Shown here: piece after piece, positions 25,801 through 35,702 of the stretch
How the letters are laid out: each line of letters opens with the position of its first letter
Position numbering within the stretch: position 1 is the first letter of the stretch
Assembly (NCBI GenBank): GCA_018881555.1
Contig: JACAXG010000061.1
Span: 2,604,001-2,668,000, forward strand
DNA: 64,000 bases
Direction of reading: 5' to 3'
Source: Amblyornis subalaris
Lineage: Eukaryota > Chordata > Aves > Passeriformes > Ptilonorhynchidae
Program-made: the position numbers and the translations under genes
Notes under the pieces: model-generated
What the model was told of the DNA's origin: nothing
Database searches by the model: none
Seen by the model: the letters and a program-made list of their open reading frames with translations, nothing else

Positions 25801-28005
25801 TGTACATATTCAGCACAATACTGTGAAGCTGTGTCCTGCCAGAAGGTCTTTTCTACATGGGATTACGGATCACTTCTGCTTATTTTATATTCCTTATTTA
25901 GTACAACAATTTAGCAATTACTGTAACTGTTGAACTCCTTTAAGACAATTTATAATAGGAGCAAGCCTAGACTAAAGAGTTTTCTCTATGTACCCAGTTG
26001 CTGGGTTTTGTACTTGCCTGTAAAGGTGACTTCTCATTTTAAATGTGTTTTGCCAAATGTAAAACACAGCTAATGGAATAGCAAGTATCATTTATGAAAA
26101 AAAGGGTTTTGTTTTTTGTGTTTTGTTTTTCAGGTAGCTCAAGTGCCACAGGGCAAGTTTCTCATGGAAAACAATCAGAAGCTGATGACATGGCTTACTT
26201 TGAAAAACGTTATCAAGAACGGGCAAGTTACTACATTTATTGCCTAATTTAAATACACTTTCACAAGAGGATATCTAAAAAAGATAAATGTNTGATTTAA
26301 GTGACATGTAAACGCATTATATAATTTGTTCTGAATTCCTGAGCAAGCTAGCTTCTCAACATAAATTTTTAAATACAGTTATGAGCTATTACAGGATTTC
26401 AGAGGTCAGTCATGTGTGGGATGGCATTTACCTTAACCAGATTTTAATTGAGGTAACTCTCTATTACAGAACACCAAAATGTTTTACTATGTAACAAAAA
26501 CAAACAACAAGGCAGATTCACAGAAACTCCCCTGTGACATTTAGGACTGTGTGTTTGCTACCTCATTTATAAAACTTTATAATGTTCTTTTTCTTTTTAT
26601 GAATGTCTGAGTAAGCTGGTCTAAATCTGGTCTGTCCTTCTTAGACGATCTGTATCACTCACTTAGAGGTGCCTCCTCCACCCTGCTGACTATCTTTAAT
26701 TTAAATGCCCTGTGATATAGGTTCCTTACATGCTTAAATACCCNTTCTTTCCCCACATTATCCCCTTAGCCCCACCATCTCAGCCCCGACCGTTTATGAA
26801 TTCTTTTGTAAGGCAGTGTTGCATAATTAACTTTTAAAATCTAAACGGTTTTGCTGTTTTGCTTGCTGCTTGTAACAAGATGTTTGTTAATGAGAAAGCT
26901 ATTCTAGCTTTGTGAAATTTTAAATAATTTTCTTTATTGTGTAAATCATCGCAAAATATGGACAGACGTTTCGAATATTACATCAGTTCATAGAAAATAT
27001 GAAATCCAAATTCCTCTGTTTCTTTTTCCCCCCAAGATTTTATTTTCCTTGCAAAAGGTAGTAGGAATTTTAGATAGAAACCTCAAGCCTCCAAATAGGG
27101 AAAAGTGTTTTAAAATGCATTTCTGTGTAGACTAACAACAGGATTGCTTAGGTGAGTTCATTTGTAGACATCCAAATGAGGAATGAGGGCTTGTTTCTTT
27201 TTGACATTATTTCATGGTGGGAAAAAGCATGTTAATTTTTTTCTTGCATTTTTGATAGCAGCATATGTGTTAGATGAGATGCAAAAGTCTCTGCATCCTT
27301 TTTATATAATTGCTCTAAATATAATTTTATTCACTAATGTAACAATGCTTGAGAAAAACTGTAGCTTCTAAAAACAACAGATATACTTGTTCGGATTAAT
27401 AGTCTTACTACCAAATGGCAGAGTGAAATCTGCATGTGTTGGTAAATCTTACCATGCTGTGAGAGCCTGCTGTGTAGAAAAAATCTTACAAGAGGAAGTT
27501 ATGACCTTGTGGGTCAGTGGGGAAACATTGATATGAAGGTTCAGCACCATTGCTATGTGGTTTTGTGTGTGCTGGTTCGTCCGACTGTGTCTGTTAGACA
27601 TCTGCAATAAAACTGCTTTACCTTTCATTGACACAGAGAGAAACTCATGAGCATTTGTGAGACACACTGGCCTTGAGGGATATATAAATACCTAGATTGC
27701 CATTATCNGAGATAAGACAGCCCTTGTTTGAATAGGGGAGGAGCTGCAGCACCCTGGAAGTGCTCCTTTGTCCTATGGTGCAAATGTAAGCAGCGCTAGG
27801 TTGGGATAATAATGTTGTGTAGCTCTCTGCACTGCATGTATCACTGGTACATTTGTGACTGGATGTAGAAATTTAATGCTGCATTGTTAGCCGACTTGCA
27901 AATTAGCATTTGAACCACTGCTGGTGTCTTTTTTTGTTACAGCTGAAAATGGAGAAAGCTGCTAAACGGAAAGAGAAGAATCCAGTGCATTCAAAGAAGC
28001 CATGA
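19775..28005 (+). CDS. FAM221A: FAM221A, conserved cysteine-rich protein (whole gene, seven coding exons)
   Basis: The spliced frame is 891 bases, 296 aa, against about 298 aa in human, and matches the family throughout. Order: a short variable N-terminus; a conserved block from residue 20 (IVGDDDGGKLFTPEEYEEYK) to about 77; a cysteine-rich region with cysteines at 72, 74, 95, 98, 103, 105, 121, 123, 138, 141, 144, 150, 153 and 155, plus H125 and H130, suggestive of metal binding but unproven; then GLTGFSSLAEGYMRLDDSGI; and a charged C-terminal tail (YFEKRYQERLKMEK) likely to be helical. No signal peptide or membrane segment is seen. The biochemical function is not known. All six introns join in consistent phase with no stops. 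Five are GT-AG and one is GC-AG. Transcription should start in the CpG island around the first exon. Confidence 0.96.
20173..20277 (+). mobile_element. CR1 LINE 3' end fragment in FAM221A intron 1
   Basis: It shows the typical avian/reptilian CR1 tail: a CATCTGGTCTAGCGGTGGCA block, then TTTAAGGTCCCTCCCAACC and an ATCCTTTGATAATCTG end resembling the tail octamer repeats. It is in sense orientation and 5' truncated. Confidence 0.75.
21423..21596 (+). CDS. FAM221A: FAM221A coding exon 2
   Basis: The acceptor is GTATACAG and the donor CACCG|GTGGGT. It encodes residues 19-77, including the conserved acidic LFTPEEYEEYK block and SWRSPTGMDCKLVGPET. Confidence 0.95.
22073..22263 (+). CDS. FAM221A: FAM221A coding exon 3
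   Basis: The acceptor is TTTCTAG and the donor TCTT|GTAAGT. It carries most of the cysteine-rich region, including CRCKHFADQHSAAPGF. Its third-position G/C content is higher than in the neighbouring exons. Confidence 0.96.
24090..24212 (+). mobile_element. Degraded CR1 LINE fragment in FAM221A intron 3
   Basis: The order of blocks (CAGGCTGCTCAAAGAGGTGG, CTCCATCATCAAAGGTACTC, GACTGGATGGCCCCTATGAT) matches the CR1 3' region of birds. It is diverged, in sense orientation and 5' truncated. Confidence 0.65.
24365..24571 (+). CDS. FAM221A: FAM221A coding exon 4
   Basis: The acceptor is TTTCTTAG and the donor GGAATAG|GTATGT. It encodes SKCSGFHSCFTCACGQP and the highly conserved GLTGFSSLAEGYMRLDD segment. 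Confidence 0.96.
25370..25480 (+). CDS. FAM221A: FAM221A coding exon 5
   Basis: The acceptor is TTCTAACAG and the donor AGCAG|GTAATG. It encodes a less conserved Ser/Pro-containing linker with SPITxxDxPFLKAFQ-type similarity to the human protein. Confidence 0.93.
26134..26222 (+). CDS. FAM221A: FAM221A coding exon 6 (GC donor)
   Basis: The acceptor is TTTTTCAG. The reading ends YFEKRYQER at codon CGG, followed by GCAAGT, a GC-type donor; no GT donor fits the conserved junction to LKMEK in the next exon. Confidence 0.92.
26223..26228 (+). other. FAM221A: Non-canonical GC splice donor of FAM221A intron 6
   Basis: CGG|GCAAGT matches the strong consensus seen at known GC-AG introns, where the rest of the donor compensates for the C. 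Joining to the acceptor TTGTTACAG at 27942 preserves the family's QER-(L/M)KMEKAAK sequence in phase 0. Confidence 0.85.
27943..28005 (+). CDS. FAM221A: FAM221A coding exon 7 with stop
   Basis: Twenty codons (LKMEKAAKRKEK, then a short basic tail) and TGA at 28003-28005. The acceptor is a long T tract ending GTTACAG. Confidence 0.94.
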   Translation: MKMEKAAKRKEKNPVHSKKP

Positions 28006-28155
28006 GACTAGTAAATAAATATTTATTATTTGGCACACTGTTCATCATTACTTTGAGTATTTCTCTCTGTGCCTACCTATACACTTGTGTTTATTCATTT
28101 ATTTATTCTGTTGTTTTGTTCTTTTGCTGAAATTAATTTTTTGTTATTTTATTGT

Positions 28156-28161
28156 AATAAA
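28156..28161 (+). promoter_or_regulatory. FAM221A: Polyadenylation signal of FAM221A
   Basis: AATAAA lies 150 bases after the stop codon, followed by T-rich sequence. It implies a short 3' UTR. Confidence 0.65.
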
Positions 28162-31100
28162 ATTGATTCTTTAATCTTTAATATTGTTTCTTATCTCCAG
28201 AACTGTTACACAGATATTTCTTTGAGAATGGAGAATCATATTTAGAGAGCTGCAGAACGGTTACTTAAGGTCTGAGAGAATAACCTTGTGTTTAAATATT
28301 AGCTTTTAAGAGGGCAAAGAAAAGATATGTCTTATTCTTAGACTTTTATGATACATTTTCTTTATTTGTAGAGTCCTTTGAAATCATCTTGTTTATGGAT
28401 TTTTACTTGGTGAGATTTGTTCTGTTAATATTGACATTTTAATATTTTCTTTAAATGTATTTTTCCCTTTCTCATTGATTTCACTGCCTTGACATAAAAT
28501 TCAAACATACCCTTCTTCTCTCACACTTCTGTAGGCTCTTTTCTTGCCATCATATAAATATTTTTTTAAAATGTGACATTCTGTACACTTGTAAACCCTC
28601 TTCCACACTTATGAGATACTTGAAGGGATCTTGCTTGTTTACTTTATCCCAGATTTCTCTGGAGGTACCATTCTCCCAGTTCTGTTTGTCTGTTACTGTC
28701 CATAACAATTATTACACCAAACTTCTGAAAACTTTAAGTGGAAATGGATATGTTATTTATAGCATGTAAACAAAGAATTGCATGCTGTTTGATACAAGCT
28801 TATTTATCCAACAGATTCATCATGTCTAATCCAACACAGACTGAATCACCTCAAGGAGATGTGCTTTTGTATTCTTTGTCCATATTCACAGCTGTGGCAG
28901 CATATGTTGTATTAAAGGTAGTGGACAGGAAAATATAAAACTTGGTAACTGTGCGGTGGCTTAATTCTGCGAGGCAGCAAAGCTTGGTACAGAATAACTG
29001 GCAGAGAGTGCAGTTTAGGAGGCAAAAGCAGAGCCTGGATTAATTTATTCTCCTTTGAGAGCAGAGAGGTGTAAGCCAGTTTGTCCTTAAAAATACGTGA
29101 AGATATCTCTTGGACTGGAGACTTTATAGGTGGTGTGTATACTGAGACTTTACAGCAAGAATTGGGAGAAGCCTACAAAGCTTTGTTTCCGACTGGAGAG
29201 ATTGCCTCCATGTGCCTGATCAGCCAAGGAAAAGAGATGAGTTTGAAAGCATTTAGTGCAGGGCAACTTTCTTTTTTGTTCAGATATCAGCTGTGGTGTG
29301 AAAGCTCAGTTGCTGAAGTTCAAAGATTTAAGAGAGCCATTTACCTCAACTCTGACCTATCCTGCCATTACTACAGATGCCAATCAGAGAGGCTAATCTG
29401 TTACTTTAATTTAAATGCACGATACAACAAAGTGTCTAATTAATGTTTTAAAAGTACCTTTACCGTTAAATTCTACACTGTTACATGCTGCTTTAGACTA
29501 ATAAATGAAAATACTAATTTGAGCTCCCTCTTCTGGCCCTGGTGAGGAATCCATTCTACGTATCCTCTGCTTGGTCTTGAAAGTAAATGGAGATTTCACA
29601 GTGGAATCACAAGAAACAAACAATTATTAATAACATTCATTTAAAAAGGTAAATATAAATACAGAAAAAATAGATCAGTTTTTCAGAGAAATTATTATAG
29701 GCTTAATAGTGGAAGTTTATTGTAGTTTCCTACTTATTTCTGTGACTATACCCATGAAGGAATGCAGTTCTGGAAATGTATATGTGTGTTGCAGACATGA
29801 GCTTTCTCTCAGCAAAATATTGTTAAAGACAGAGGTTTCAATAATTACAAAAACTTTTTTGTTCCTTTTGATGCTGATAACATAACTTTTAGGAAATATT
29901 GTATTGTGCTTTTTTTGACATTTTGACTTGACATTTGTCCTTTTTAAATGTTAGCTCTGCCAAATTCAGTCCTACTAAACTGTACTTTGATCATCAAAAA
30001 CTAGTTTTATTAAAGTAATTTTTAAAAAATTTTATTCTGTGGTTAAACTTATTTAATGTTTCCATTCTAATGATATGAAAAAGTTATTACACTTATTTAA
30101 TGGTATTTCTTTTTAGTTGGAAAACAGTTGGATCATAAAAATATCAACTGCATTAAACATTGCATAGGAGTTCTGACCATTTTTCACTTATGTTGATGAT
30201 GTCCAAGCAAAAGAAATTTGCTTTCCTTACTAAAAAGCATACTTTTCACTTCTTAGTATTCACATAGTACCTTCTTGCTGAAATTTTATTGATATCTATA
30301 CATGAAAAACTAGGTACAATATATCTCATAATTTTGCTGGCTGTGAAAACTGGACACTGATGTCATGTCGTAAGTGAAATTTGAATTTATCCTAAAAAAA
30401 CAATAATCATTTTGCAGAACCAAAATTGCAACCTCCAATTCTATTGAAAAATTTCTTTATACATTGGTTAGAAAAGATTTTTTTTTTAAAATATAAAAGC
30501 AGAGACCAAATGCTCGTATGTGTGCCATTAACAGTGCTCCTTATATCAGAGCTCGGTTTAACAGGTACTCGTTGATTTGTTTTCCTGAGGGCAGCCATGA
30601 ACTTTGAACAAAATATCACGGGACAGATAAGTTCCCATTCATCTGTGTGATTTATTGGTGGGTGTATATCTGTCGTTCAGCTGGAAGCATTAACTGTTTC
30701 TGACCCTAATCCAAGGAATTGGGCACAGGGAAAGGGTTTGTTCCCATACACATGAGCAATCTAAGCTGTTAAAGCCTAACTGCGTAGGTCCTAGGCAATG
30801 CTTAAGCACCTCTTATTTTTAAAATAGCTGGCTTTCAAATCGATATTTTGCCATTATTACAACATTCCTAGAGTGTACAACAGCATTTTTTCACTAGTTT
30901 TAATCATCCTGTGACTAAGCTTAGATGCACCTTGGCTATGTATGACAGTGGACACTGGCCAGTGATCCTAAGTGGAGCGCAAGGAGCTCCTCCCTGTTCT
31001 GTGTGTTTCTGACACTAAATATAAACCATGTCTGTCTGTCTTTCTCAGGTTCGGGAGTGAGGGGAGTGAGATGTGTGAATTCACAACCAGTAATGGCATC

Positions 31101-31299
31101 CATGGCGTTACTTTGTCAAGTTGTCAGTGTCTTCACTGCATGTTGTGCATACTAAATGCTTGGCAGGTCTCATGGCTCTATGTCCCCGAGCCTCTCGCTA
31201 GAAGCAGGTTGTAGCCATGTGGCCTAAGAAAAGAGACAACTTTGCAGGTAGTAATAGCATTTGTTCTTAGCACAAATATAATTGAAAGCAACAACAAAG
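28162..31299. other. Intergenic DNA between FAM221A and the LTR cluster
   Basis: AT-rich DNA without recognised exons of the neighbouring genes. It contains the 38-codon frame listed separately and a 120-codon open frame at 29081-29443 on + that matches no family I recognise. Confidence 0.5.
28822..28938 (+). CDS. Possible membrane microprotein or first coding exon, unrecognised
   Basis: An ATG opens a 38-codon frame: about 13 polar residues (MSNPTQTESPQGD), one hydrophobic segment of about 20 residues (VLLYSLSIFTAVAAYVVLKV), and a short charged end (DRKI). This is a plausible single-pass small membrane protein. An acceptor-like ATCCAACAG ends at 28814 and a donor-like TTAAAG|GTAGTG lies at 28917, so it could instead be an exon of a longer gene. 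I do not recognise it. It could also be a chance frame in AT-rich DNA. Confidence 0.2.
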   Translation: MSNPTQTESPQGDVLLYSLSIFTAVAAYVVLKVVDRKI

Positions 31300-32400
31300 G
31301 TTTTCCAGTCTAAAAGACCTTGCCCAGATGTGCCTGTCATGGGGCTTTTTTTGTAGCTAAATATACCATTTTTGTAGCTAAATATACCAAAGAAGCCTAC
31401 GCTTGCTTTGGAGCCTTTAGCATTTGTCTTCCGGTAGAGGGAATCGTTACTTGTTCTACCCTGGTTTTAGCTCTGATTTCACATTCACTGTACCCGTGCT
31501 GTCTGACACGACTGGGCNCTAATCCCACGGGCTCCTTTAGTTACCTCCCTAGGGAAAGTCCCAGGCTCATCCATAAGATAACCTGCGTGATGCTGTGTCA
31601 CAAGCAAAGTTTATCAGATAAGCCCTTCCATTGAGTCACGACGTGCAGAAAGGACCCCCTTGCTTTCTGAACTCCTCAGAGAGGAGTCTAGGAGCGGCTG
31701 GATCCAATCTTAGCCCCAGACTTAGTCAACGGTTTATGTCTAAAGGGTTATAGAGGTGTAATTGAACCTTTGTACAACTTTGTCCTGCAGAATTAAGGAG
31801 GGCAAACAAGATATGTTTACATAAAAATATTTAATTTATTATGATAATTATTAGACTAAAATATCTTAATCAGGATTATTTACTCCACAGTGTAGAAGCT
31901 GTAACTACTCGTATAGTCTAGTGCACTATTTTTAATCAATATTGAAGCAATTATTTTAAAACAATTATAGGAAAGCTAGCAAAACCAATTAATAAGTAGA
32001 GATTGATGTTACTCACCCATACGAAAGACTGTAGGCAAATCTCTGTCGCCCAGCTTTGAGGAGTAACCTTGACGGGCAATCCCAACTCAGGGGAGGATCT
32101 CCACACACACTCCAAGAAGGGCTATGTCAGAAGACCCTGCCNTTAAAGAGTGGGGCTGGGCAGTCAGATGTCTCCCGGCCAGCTATGTCAGTTCAGCAGC
32201 TTTAGATAAGTTATCAGTAGTATCACTTTTTTGTTCCTTTCTCAGGCACTTTACCAGGTTAGCTACATCTTCACCTCACTCTCAGGATGTTTAATTTTGG
32301 GGCTGTGAGTCAGTCTGCTTTAAGCATTATTCAACACCAAAAGCGGCACAGATAGCTTTGCAAACNGGGCGTTGTTCAAGTTAGTTTACCCCGTTCCAGG
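31300..32400. mobile_element. Repeat-derived block, possibly an endogenous retroviral LTR on the minus strand
   Basis: Base composition shifts from the AT-rich flanks to moderate G+C with more CpG dinucleotides in 31480-31720 and 32000-32400. The phrasing of the sequence (for example TTACTCACCCATACGAAAGA) is LTR-like rather than coding. No terminal repeats or coding domains were found, so the class and boundaries are uncertain. Confidence 0.3.
31348..31389 (+). repeat. Perfect 21-bp tandem duplication
   Basis: Two identical adjacent copies of a 21-base unit containing GTAGCTAAATATACCA, at 31348-31368 and 31369-31389. Perfect identity suggests a recent event. Confidence 0.9.
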
Positions 32401-33042
32401 CAGAGTATCCTGCTGCACGCTGGCTGAGCATGTTCGAAACTATTTGATTTTAGCTGAGGTGTTTAATCTTGTCCTCCCTCTCCCAGTAAGTTTCTGTATA
32501 AGTGAGAACAAAAGATAGCATTTAATGTTGGAAAAAGAAAAATAATTTATTCAGATTTCAGAATTTAAAGTACTGTTTTTCCCCCTCAAACTACAATCAG
32601 TTATTCTTTTCTGAAATATCAAAAATAATTGTTCATCTGATGAACACATGATGAATGAGAATCTATTGCACAAATAAGTTTGTACCTATGCTTTCTTGAA
32701 TATTTGATAGGTCAAAAAAAAAAAAATAGAGGGCTAAAATATTTGCAGTTGACTGAAGAATACTGTAGGAGGCAGTTGGAGTCCTGCTAGGAGTGAATCT
32801 CCTGCCCTAAATGCATCAAATTTTGTGTAGATGGGCAGGAGCATGCTGGAAGAGGGGAGCAAGGAAAGGAAAAAACCCCAAACAATTACTAGTTTTCTTT
32901 AATGTGAGGGGTGCAGCAGACGGAGGGAAAAATCCAGAAGGAGTACCACAGGTTGCCTTTCCTGTTTGTTTGCTGACTCTTNGGTGTGTGAATATTGCTC
33001 AGAATCTGTGTAGCTTTTAGCCAGCTGGAGGGGTTAACGCTG

Positions 33043-33741
33043 CTTGTCATGTCCCCAGTTGTAAGAGATGGTCCGAAAATCCCTCATCTGCCTCACGATC
33101 ATNGACAAGGACAGAGACTGAAAACCCAAAAAACTCCATAGGGAAAAGAGGACTTTTGCAAAGAAGTCCTGGCCTGGCCGAGGTGGGATGTTTGCCAAGT
33201 GTTGCCTGTGGGTGCGCCCACCGAGGACTGGTTCCCCCTTTCTCTCTGTCTCTGTACGTGATGCATTGCTGAGGAAACTAGTACAGGTCATGATAACCTG
33301 TCTTGTACACCCACTATGGATTTCCTCACCTCCTGGCCAGTTGCCTTCTCCCCCTCTGTGGGTGCGCCTGCTGAGGGCATTCCTGAGGATTTCCTCACCT
33401 CCTGGCCAGCTGCCCCCCTATTTCCCCTGTTTTCAGAAAGGACTATAAAGGGACTCTCTAAATTTACCACGATGAGCGCTCCCCACGGACGACGACGAGT
33501 CTATTGGCCGGACCACAAGGACATCGTCTCATCTGTTGGTAGCTATTCCCGCCCCCCTTCTCTCTCTCTCTATATACTTTGTTTCTTTATATCTCTCTCC
33601 CCTCTATCGCATAATCGTGTTGTTGGCACTCAATAAAAGTGCACTGTTGATGAAAAATTGAAATCCCTGTTGTGTCTTTTGCACTCCTGAGATCGGTGAT
33701 AGAACCATCACGACCCCCACTCGCATTAGCGGATCGTGACA
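33043..33741 (+). mobile_element. Solo LTR of an avian endogenous retrovirus
   Basis: The element starts TGTCATG and ends CGTGACA, forming the short terminal inverted repeat typical of LTRs. Inside are TATAAA at 33444-33449 and AATAAA at 33632-33637, giving U3, R and U5 in that order on +. No gag, pol or env remnant and no primer-binding site beginning TGG follows directly, so this is a solo LTR, or a truncated element. I found no matching target-site duplication in the flanks. A 28-base U3 segment is duplicated. Confidence 0.8.
33318..33414 (+). repeat. Duplicated U3 enhancer-like segment in the LTR
   Basis: A 28-base unit containing TTTCCTCACCTCCTGGCCAG occurs at 33318-33345 and 33387-33414 with one mismatch. 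A second short motif, GTGGGTGCGCC, is also repeated in the same region. Repeated U3 blocks are common enhancer arrangements in retroviral LTRs. Confidence 0.75.
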
Positions 33742-35570
33742 CCAGTAGGAATTCGGGGAGGTGGAGCAAACTTCACTCATTCTGTTTCTGGAATAACTTT
33801 TTCTAATAAAGGGGTTTTTAGATGTAATAGTCATAGGTAATTTTCCTTTGGGTTCTTATTCTGGCATTCTGAGATTCAGCCAGAGTGTTTTATTTAATAT
33901 TTTAAGGTATAGAGGTTAGGAGTGTGCTTCTAAGGTTAACAAAATGTTCAGTTGCACAGGGACTTTCTCACCACCTTTCAACTCTGGATCCTTTCCTTTG
34001 AATTACAGGTGGAATGCTGTCTACCAAAAGCCATGTTTCTGGAATTGACCTAGTTTTACAGTGGTTCAGATACCAAGTTATAACTGGAGAAACCACACTT
34101 CTCTCAGCCAAACCAAAACCCAAGTCTTGCATNTAAAGAGAATGAGAGGTATGCCAGAACCCTTGTCTCCTTTTATTAAGGAGAGAAAGAAAATGGATAC
34201 CATGCACATACTAACATTTGTGAGGAAGGATTGATAAGTAAGATCTGCATACTGCTAGCTGGTAATTAAACTGTTAATAATGTTCATTGCAAANTATTTC
34301 TCTGGGGTACATTACCTGTCCTGATCCGTTTCATTAATTCTTGGAAGAAAATGAGAGCAGGCTTGCAAATGCACCTAAAATTATAAAGACTGAAAGCATA
34401 AGGTGGGGCATTACTTGTCTCAACAGCAGTGTGACTGTTTTGATTTAATTTTTGGCTGTTATAAGTCATCAAGCATCTATTAAAAATGACAGCTAATAAC
34501 TTGTATCCTCTCTCCACACTTTGAATGTCAGTAGATGTAATGACCTCTTGAAAATAAGTTGTGCGTTGACAGAAGCTTGTCCTCAGACTAATGCAGTTTT
34601 TGGCAAATACGATTTTAGTAAGTAGTCTGTGTATATATGAGTTCGTTTTTTACCTGGATGTAAAACCTTTAATTCTATGCAAATACTTTTTAAAGTACTT
34701 TCTTGATCTTCAATTATGCTGTGGGTTATATTCTCTTAAGTTCTCTTTAAGAACTGTTGGCTCGCCTAAAGAAAACCCTTATTTTGTGTGAGCAAGTTTT
34801 GCTGCACTTCACACTTCAGTAAAATTATGGAAACATTGTTTGGGTTTTTTTAACACTCAGGAAATACCACAAGAAGGTAATATACAGAATGCTGAATTCT
34901 CTTTTTTTTCATCTGGTATGTATTATGGGCCTTCTTTAACGTGACAGCAATGCTTTTTCAGAGAAGTGGTTCTTTGCTCCATCTCAAGAAGTGCAAGAGA
35001 TCTTTTAAAAACCTGTAATGTTGAATGCGCTGGACAAAGTACTCCTGAGAAGATAACAAGGACATATTTAGTAGCAGTTCTATGACAAGCATACAAAGGA
35101 CAATGGCAGCTTTTGGTTTTGTGTGTGAACTATTGGTGGTTTTGCTTATTGGAAACTAAGCCAAAATTAAAAGATATGTGTGAACCATTTGTGTGTGCAG
35201 GTAAATGACCTTCTACATTCTTCTTGGAAAAGGAAGAAAACAAACCCACGTTTGTGGTATGACTGGCCTGTTGCTTTGTCGGGTGTTTTAAGCTGTCAGT
35301 GTCAATAAAATATTGTAGCAACACATTAAGAGGAAAGCCATGTGAGGCTGCTGTGTAATGTGTTCGTATTATTCTAGTCGCAAAATTTTCTTTGATCTAA
35401 TTTTTTTAAATTAGAGAATTATGTTTCATATTACCTTTATGAGAGATAAGATATCAAATGTATTACTATTTTTTTCCATAATGCTATTGGGATAATTATA
35501 GGAAAGTGTAAAAATACGATTTTTATTCCATTACAAATACCAGTTTGAGGTATTATTAAGTTTTCATAAC
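33742..35570. other. DNA between the solo LTR and the first STK31 remnant
   Basis: I looked for the STK31 segments that precede the Tudor domain and for a promoter or CpG island, and saw neither. The bases directly after the LTR contain an EcoRI-like GAATTCGGGG stretch that may be leftover retroviral leader, but it lacks a primer-binding site. Confidence 0.4.
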
Positions 35571-35702
35571 AGTATTCTTGATCTTTATTTTCCTAATTTC
35601 CTAATTCCTAATTTCCCAAATTCCCAAATTTATGGTGGCTGTTTTTCTGACGACAGGTGTTGGTACAGATGTATGGTACAGCAAGCGATCAACAGTGAAT
35701 AG
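35571..35702 (+). pseudogene. STK31: STK31 Tudor-domain exon remnant (first half)
   Basis: A frame open from 35571 contains IYGGCFSDDRCWYRCMVQQ, matching the human IYGGLFSEDQCWYRCKV Tudor segment. It then meets TAG at 35700-35702. In the next frame the sequence continues CFIKVFN, which fits the human CLVRYIDYG segment, so a frameshift near 35694 is likely. A normal donor at 35693 (ACA|GTGAAT) with a lost downstream exon is the alternative. Upstream, short repeats of CCTAATTT and CCCAAATT lengthen the frame relative to human. The acceptor is uncertain. Confidence 0.75.

Noticed and set aside
29081..29443. A 120-codon open frame on + between FAM221A and STK31
   Set aside because: It has no ATG near its start, no recognisable domain and no matching splice sites; it is plausible as chance.
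33587..33834. Minus-strand open frames across the end of the LTR
   Set aside because: They overlap LTR regulatory sequence and do not resemble any retroviral protein.
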